Source of the DNA: Lysobacter alkalisoli
GTDB lineage: Bacteria > Pseudomonadota > Gammaproteobacteria > Xanthomonadales > Xanthomonadaceae
Length of the DNA stretch: 64,000 nucleotides
NCBI RefSeq assembly: GCF_006547045.1
Contig: NZ_CP041242.1
Span: 3,668,001-3,732,000 of the forward strand
Direction of reading: 5' to 3'
Under the pieces are notes generated by a model that made no database searches, was not told where the DNA came from, and saw nothing but the letters and a program-made list of their open reading frames with translations. The translations under genes were made by a program, and so were the position numbers. Of the stretch, positions 61,301-64,000 are shown piece by piece; within the stretch, counting starts at the first letter, position 1; the number at the start of each line of letters is the position of its first letter.

Positions 61301-62283
61301 TCCAACGGTTCACCGCCGGCGAGCAAGCCCGGATCGAGCGCCCTGGCGTCGGCACGCAACTGCCAGCGCGGGGCGCTGCGCTCTTCGAGAGCGCGGGTTT
61401 CGATGCTCAGGGTCGCGCGCAGCGGACCGGGCACGGCGCCGCCGAGGCCGATATCCATCTTCGCCAGGTTGCCGCGTGCGACCAGGCCGAGCCGCGGCCG
61501 GGTGCGGCCGGCCGGCGCCGGCAGCACTGCAGTGGCGACCAGGTCGGTGCGGTAGTTGTCGCGCGGCGCATAGTCGCCGTGCACGCTGAAGCGGCCACGG
61601 TCGCTGTCGATATCGAATCGCTCGACACGGACCCAGCCGTTTCCGGCGTCCAGCCCGCCGCGCACGCTGTGCAGATCGATCAGCGGCTCGCCCTGGCGGC
61701 TGATCTTCAACCGGTCGACACGGATGTCGCCGGCGCGCAATGCAAGCGGCGGCGCGATCTGCGGCAGCAGATCCGGCCAGCGCGGCAGCTCGAACGGCTT
61801 GTCCGAGTCGGGCAGGTCGAGGCTGGCATCGCTCAGCGCCATCGCGTTCAACTGCAGGCGCTTGCCCAGCAAGGGCTGCAACGCCGGATTGATCGCGATC
61901 CGCCGGGCGGTGAAGGTGGTGGTGCGCGGATGCTTGCAGTTGGGGTAAGCCACCGGGGTCTCGCCATCGGCCGGACAGCCGCGGCTGATGAAACGCACGT
62001 CGTGCAACACCATCGGCCCGCGCACCGGACCTTCGACCTTCGACCACGACAGCTCGGTGCCGTAGGGCAGCCGCGACTTGACCTGCGCGAGCAGCAGGTC
62101 GCGGCCGCCGATCGTGCTCACCAGCCAGTACACCAGCGCCAGCAGCAGCAATACCATCGCGGCGAAAACCAGCCCGCTGCGGATCGCCAGCCAGCGCATC
62201 CGCGCGAAGCGTCGCGCACGCAGTTCGGCGATGCGCAGGTCGTGCGGGTCGGGAGTGGGAAGCGAGTCGGCGGGCCTGTTCAC
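58357..62283 (-). CDS. tamB: Translocation and assembly module inner-membrane protein TamB
   Basis: A 1308-aa AsmA/DUF490 protein. It has an N-terminal anchor (~residues 33-53: SGLVFAAMVLLLLALVYWLV) followed by a very long periplasmic run of short beta strands (groove-forming repeats), and ends with the conserved DUF490/TamB domain (LTIRRGELGWSNSPVSDPIL, DIRAIREIGNVTAGVDIGGR, VRVWSDPATTQSDALAYLTL then GRPL, GLDEAGAMQSRTLGSVFGVG then KRLSPRLYVGYGVSMVGAGT). TamB spans the periplasm and works with TamA in outer-membrane protein assembly and phospholipid movement. GTG start; it overlaps the tamA stop as GTGA. Confidence 0.96.
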   Translation of the reverse strand: MNRPADSLPTPDPHDLRIAELRARRFARMRWLAIRSGLVFAAMVLLLLALVYWLVSTIGGRDLLLAQVKSRLPYGTELSWSKVEGPVRGPMVLHDVRFISRGCPADGETPVAYPNCKHPRTTTFTARRIAINPALQPLLGKRLQLNAMALSDASLDLPDSDKPFELPRWPDLLPQIAPPLALRAGDIRVDRLKISRQGEPLIDLHSVRGGLDAGNGWVRVERFDIDSDRGRFSVHGDYAPRDNYRTDLVATAVLPAPAGRTRPRLGLVARGNLAKMDIGLGGAVPGPLRATLSIETRALEERSAPRWQLRADARALDPGLLAGGEPLEAPLAATLSVDGVGGAMDVQGELTRGDLTARIQPSKLRLEDQVVEAAPLVVDIFEGRIIAHGRADFGDPADDDEERGRIRYAINARGLSWGGEADEPAVIANADLGIAGTLQDWAVIGRATLVRDGEQANVRLDGRGDSERMRLHTLEIEMPTGTLDVGGEVAWAPTVGWDLETTLAGFDPGYFLPDWPGAVDGRISSTGELRDPGGLAAHVEIESLGGRLRDRALDGHGQIRIDGDAYEGDITLALGASRVEASGRIADSLDVEARFEPLRLVDVLPDAAGTLQGTVSLQGRRDAPDVAADLTGSGLSWSRSNTDRYSVDTVSLRGLLPWRGRNGELALRATGVQAGTALDTLSVDARGTVESLQLDVDAQGDIGRLVLAGQVEQRGNAWQGQLATLQLAPVRGASWALQQPAAFRWDGSNSRLERSCLASSGGGTLCIDADWPRRGLDVDGRALPLTLVEPWMPARGDGRPWLLRGEIAIDAQLQPAGNAWRGDVRVASAGGGVKFSERSREEIFDYKDLLLQARFHPQRIEATLGATLIGDGHLDARLTTGWDDYSPLEGEASINLHELVWLELFSPDIVEPKGTLNGRITLSGTRAEPRLGGQMQLSDFSTDMPALGLHLHDGNVRLLARSDGSASIQGELYSGNGDDSSGPLNIDGELGWSDDGPPLQLHVHGKDVLVSDTRDLRAVASPDVRVRIAAGEPITVTGTVTVPSAAIDLERLEGGVSVSDDVVVLDPADPEDRGAAPLDLDLAIALGDDVRLNGFGLRGSLGGQMRVRARPGREMTARGTLNVAGRYKAYGQDLTIRRGELGWSNSPVSDPILDIRAIREIGNVTAGVDIGGRVSAPEVRVWSDPATTQSDALAYLTLGRPLSSATSAESDQLTAANAALAAGGSVLASQIGSKIGLDEAGAMQSRTLGSVFGVGKRLSPRLYVGYGVSMVGAGTVLTLKYLLGLGFDVEVESGSHESRASLNWRKEK

Positions 62284-64000
62284 AAGTCGGCACCGATGTT
62301 GAGATAGATCTGGAACGACGATTCGGGGTCGTTCAGACCGCGGGCGAGATCGAGCCGCAACGGGCCGACCGGCGAGACCCAGCGCAGGCCGACGCCGACG
62401 CCGGTGCGCCAGTCCGGCCTGTCGTCGAACGCGCTGCCGCTGTCGACGAAGCCGGCCACGCCCCAGGTGTCGTTGAAGTAATGCTCGAATTCGACGCTGC
62501 CGGTGGCCAGGCTCTTGCCGCCGGTGTAGTAGCGGCCGCCCTCGGTTTCCTCGCTCGGGCCGACCTCGCGCCAGCCGTAGCCGCGGATGCTGCGGTCGCC
62601 GCCGGCGTAGTAGCGCAGGCTCGGCGGCAGGTTGACCAGATCGCCGGTGAAGGTATGGCCGACTTCGCCACGCGCGATCAGCCGGTTGCGCTCGCCGACT
62701 CCTCGGTACCAGCGCAACGAACCGTAGGCCTGGGCGAAGTTGGCATCGGAGCCGAGGCCCTCGGCACCGCCGCGGATCTCGAGCCTGCCCGCGAGCGCAT
62801 CGCGCGGAAACAGCGCGTTGTCCGCATCGACATAGTCGGCGCGCAATGACGGGTAGACGTATGTTCCGTACTGGTAGGGGAGCGGCTCAGGCACGCCGTC
62901 GCCATCCTGATCCCGGTTGATCGCATAGCGCCAGCGCTCGCGCAGCGCATGCATCGAAGCGGTGGCGGTCAGGTAGCGGTTGATCTTGCCGGTGCGGCTG
63001 CCGGTGAATTCGATCCGGCGCGAATCGATGTACTTGCTCTGCTCGTCGACGCCCTGGGCGCCGACGATGTACCAGCCGTCCAGCCAGGCGAAGGCAGGGA
63101 TGCGGTACTGCACGGTCGCCGTCTTGCGGCGCTTGGCATAGTCGACTTGCGACAGCAGCTTGTGGCCGCGATCGTTGAGGTAGCGCCGCTCCAGCCCGAG
63201 CCGGATGCCGGGGCCGTCCAGGGTGCTGTAGCTGACGCCGGCGGTGTAGACGCTGCGTTTGGCCGGGGTCAGGGTGACCTCGACCGGGACCCGCCCGTCC
63301 ACTGCCTGATCGGGTTGCGGCACGATGTCGATGGCGGCGAAGTAGTCCAGCTGCGACAGCGACTGGCGGAAACGGTCGAGCCTGCCCTGATGGTAATACT
63401 CGCCTTCGTTCCAGTAGATCAGTTGCTCCAGCAGCGAGTCGCGGATGATCCGCTCCGGCTGCTGGGTGAAGGTGATCGTTCCCATGTCGTAGCGCGGGCC
63501 GCTTTCCCAGACCAGGTCGATGTCGGCGGCATGTTCGGCGCGGGTGACCTCGACCCGGCGCGAGACGAAGTCGGCATCGAAATAGCCACGCTCGGCCAAG
63601 CGCCGGGTGATCCGGACCTTGCTGGCTTCGTAGCTCTCGTGGTTGAGGGTTTCGCCCGGCGCCGGCCTGAACTTGGCCAGGTCCTGTTTCAGGTAGCGGT
63701 CGGTCGCGCCCGCGCCGATGATGGCGATGTCCGAATGCCGCACCCGCACCGGCTCGCCGGGTTCGACCCTGATCGAGACCGCGACCGCATCGCCCTCACG
63801 TCGGCGCTCGACGGTGATCTGCGGGTCGTAGTAGCCGAACGGTTCCAGCGCCTTGCGGGTTTCCTTCTCGGCGGCCGTGATCAGATAGCCGAGCCGGCGC
63901 CAGCTCAACTCCTCGCCGCGGGCATCGACCAGCGACAACGCGACCCGCACGTTCTCGGTCATCGGCTCATCGAGGCCATGGATGCCGACCTCGCCAACCT
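62280..64000 (-). CDS. tamA: Translocation and assembly module outer-membrane protein TamA (5' end outside window)
   Basis: The frame is open through the right edge of the window: residues VGIHGLDEPMTENVRVALSL precede the first internal ATG at 63962, the normal start of POTRA 1, so the signal peptide lies beyond 64000. Visible parts: POTRA-type repeats (EPGEPVRVRHSDIAIIGAGA, RRLAERGYFDADFVSRRVEV, GPRYDMGTITFTQQPERIIR, YYHQGRLDRFRQSLSQLDYF), then the Omp85 barrel (VYTAGVSYSTLDGPGIRLGL, YYAGGDRSIRGYGWREVGPS with the conserved R-G-Y/F loop, GSVEFEHYFNDTWGVAGFVD, VGVGLRWVSPVGPLRLDLAR). It forms an operon with tamB. Confidence 0.95.
   Translation of the reverse strand, partial: VGEVGIHGLDEPMTENVRVALSLVDARGEELSWRRLGYLITAAEKETRKALEPFGYYDPQITVERRREGDAVAVSIRVEPGEPVRVRHSDIAIIGAGATDRYLKQDLAKFRPAPGETLNHESYEASKVRITRRLAERGYFDADFVSRRVEVTRAEHAADIDLVWESGPRYDMGTITFTQQPERIIRDSLLEQLIYWNEGEYYHQGRLDRFRQSLSQLDYFAAIDIVPQPDQAVDGRVPVEVTLTPAKRSVYTAGVSYSTLDGPGIRLGLERRYLNDRGHKLLSQVDYAKRRKTATVQYRIPAFAWLDGWYIVGAQGVDEQSKYIDSRRIEFTGSRTGKINRYLTATASMHALRERWRYAINRDQDGDGVPEPLPYQYGTYVYPSLRADYVDADNALFPRDALAGRLEIRGGAEGLGSDANFAQAYGSLRWYRGVGERNRLIARGEVGHTFTGDLVNLPPSLRYYAGGDRSIRGYGWREVGPSEETEGGRYYTGGKSLATGSVEFEHYFNDTWGVAGFVDSGSAFDDRPDWRTGVGVGLRWVSPVGPLRLDLARGLNDPESSFQIYLNIGADL

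Overview
The window is high-GC DNA from a gammaproteobacterium, most likely the family Xanthomonadaceae/Lysobacteraceae (Lysobacter- or Luteimonas-like). This is inferred from the Entner-Doudoroff gene order zwf-pgl-edd-eda beside a GntR/SIS-deaminase/NagA amino-sugar cluster, bioB-bioF-bioH-bioC linked to comF, a fused indolepyruvate oxidoreductase, a tamA-tamB pair, and many paired REP-like hairpins of the CCCTCTCCC..GGGAGAGGG type. No sequence search was run; family names rest on recognisable motifs and lengths.

Layout. 1-476: tail of a LacI-type regulator. 0.5-6.1 kb (minus): eda, edd, pgl, zwf, which carry glucose-6-phosphate to pyruvate plus glyceraldehyde-3-phosphate. 6.4-9.5 kb (plus): GntR regulator, SIS-type glucosamine-6-phosphate deaminase and N-acetylglucosamine-6-phosphate deacetylase. 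Repeated ATACCA/ACTGGT half-sites lie between the two divergent groups. 9.5-11 kb: a RelE/ParE-type toxin-antitoxin pair and a DUF1080 lipoprotein.

11-32.6 kb is an accessory region. It holds unrelated small genes, most on the minus strand, mixed with broken genes (two frameshifted genes, IS30 and IS5-like remnants, an IS3 orfA fragment), duplicated gene tails and repeated intergenic motifs. Two good 60-bp attC sites at 24446-24505 and 25078-25137 mark a small integron-type cassette cluster on the minus strand; no integrase gene is visible. Cargo includes a methyltransferase, a beta-propeller protein, GrpB and GFA family proteins, membrane proteins, an ankyrin protein with a secreted hydrolase, a LysR regulator, an isomerase, a GNAT acetyltransferase, an SRPBCC protein, a beta-helix protein, an NTF2-DJ-1 fusion with an AraC regulator, and a CHAT/caspase-like protein beside a membrane protein.

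32.9-64 kb returns to compact, housekeeping-type DNA: the indolepyruvate oxidoreductase, convergent comF, the biotin genes, two DMT transporters, a MHYT membrane protein with a V4R-like protein, a threonine dehydratase-like enzyme, mnmG, an ECF sigma/FecR/TonB-receptor/TlpA-like locus, a winged-helix protein, tamB, and tamA, which runs off the right end. A hairpin with a T-tract on the minus strand at 49346-49377, in an 877-bp gap without a protein gene, suggests a small RNA.
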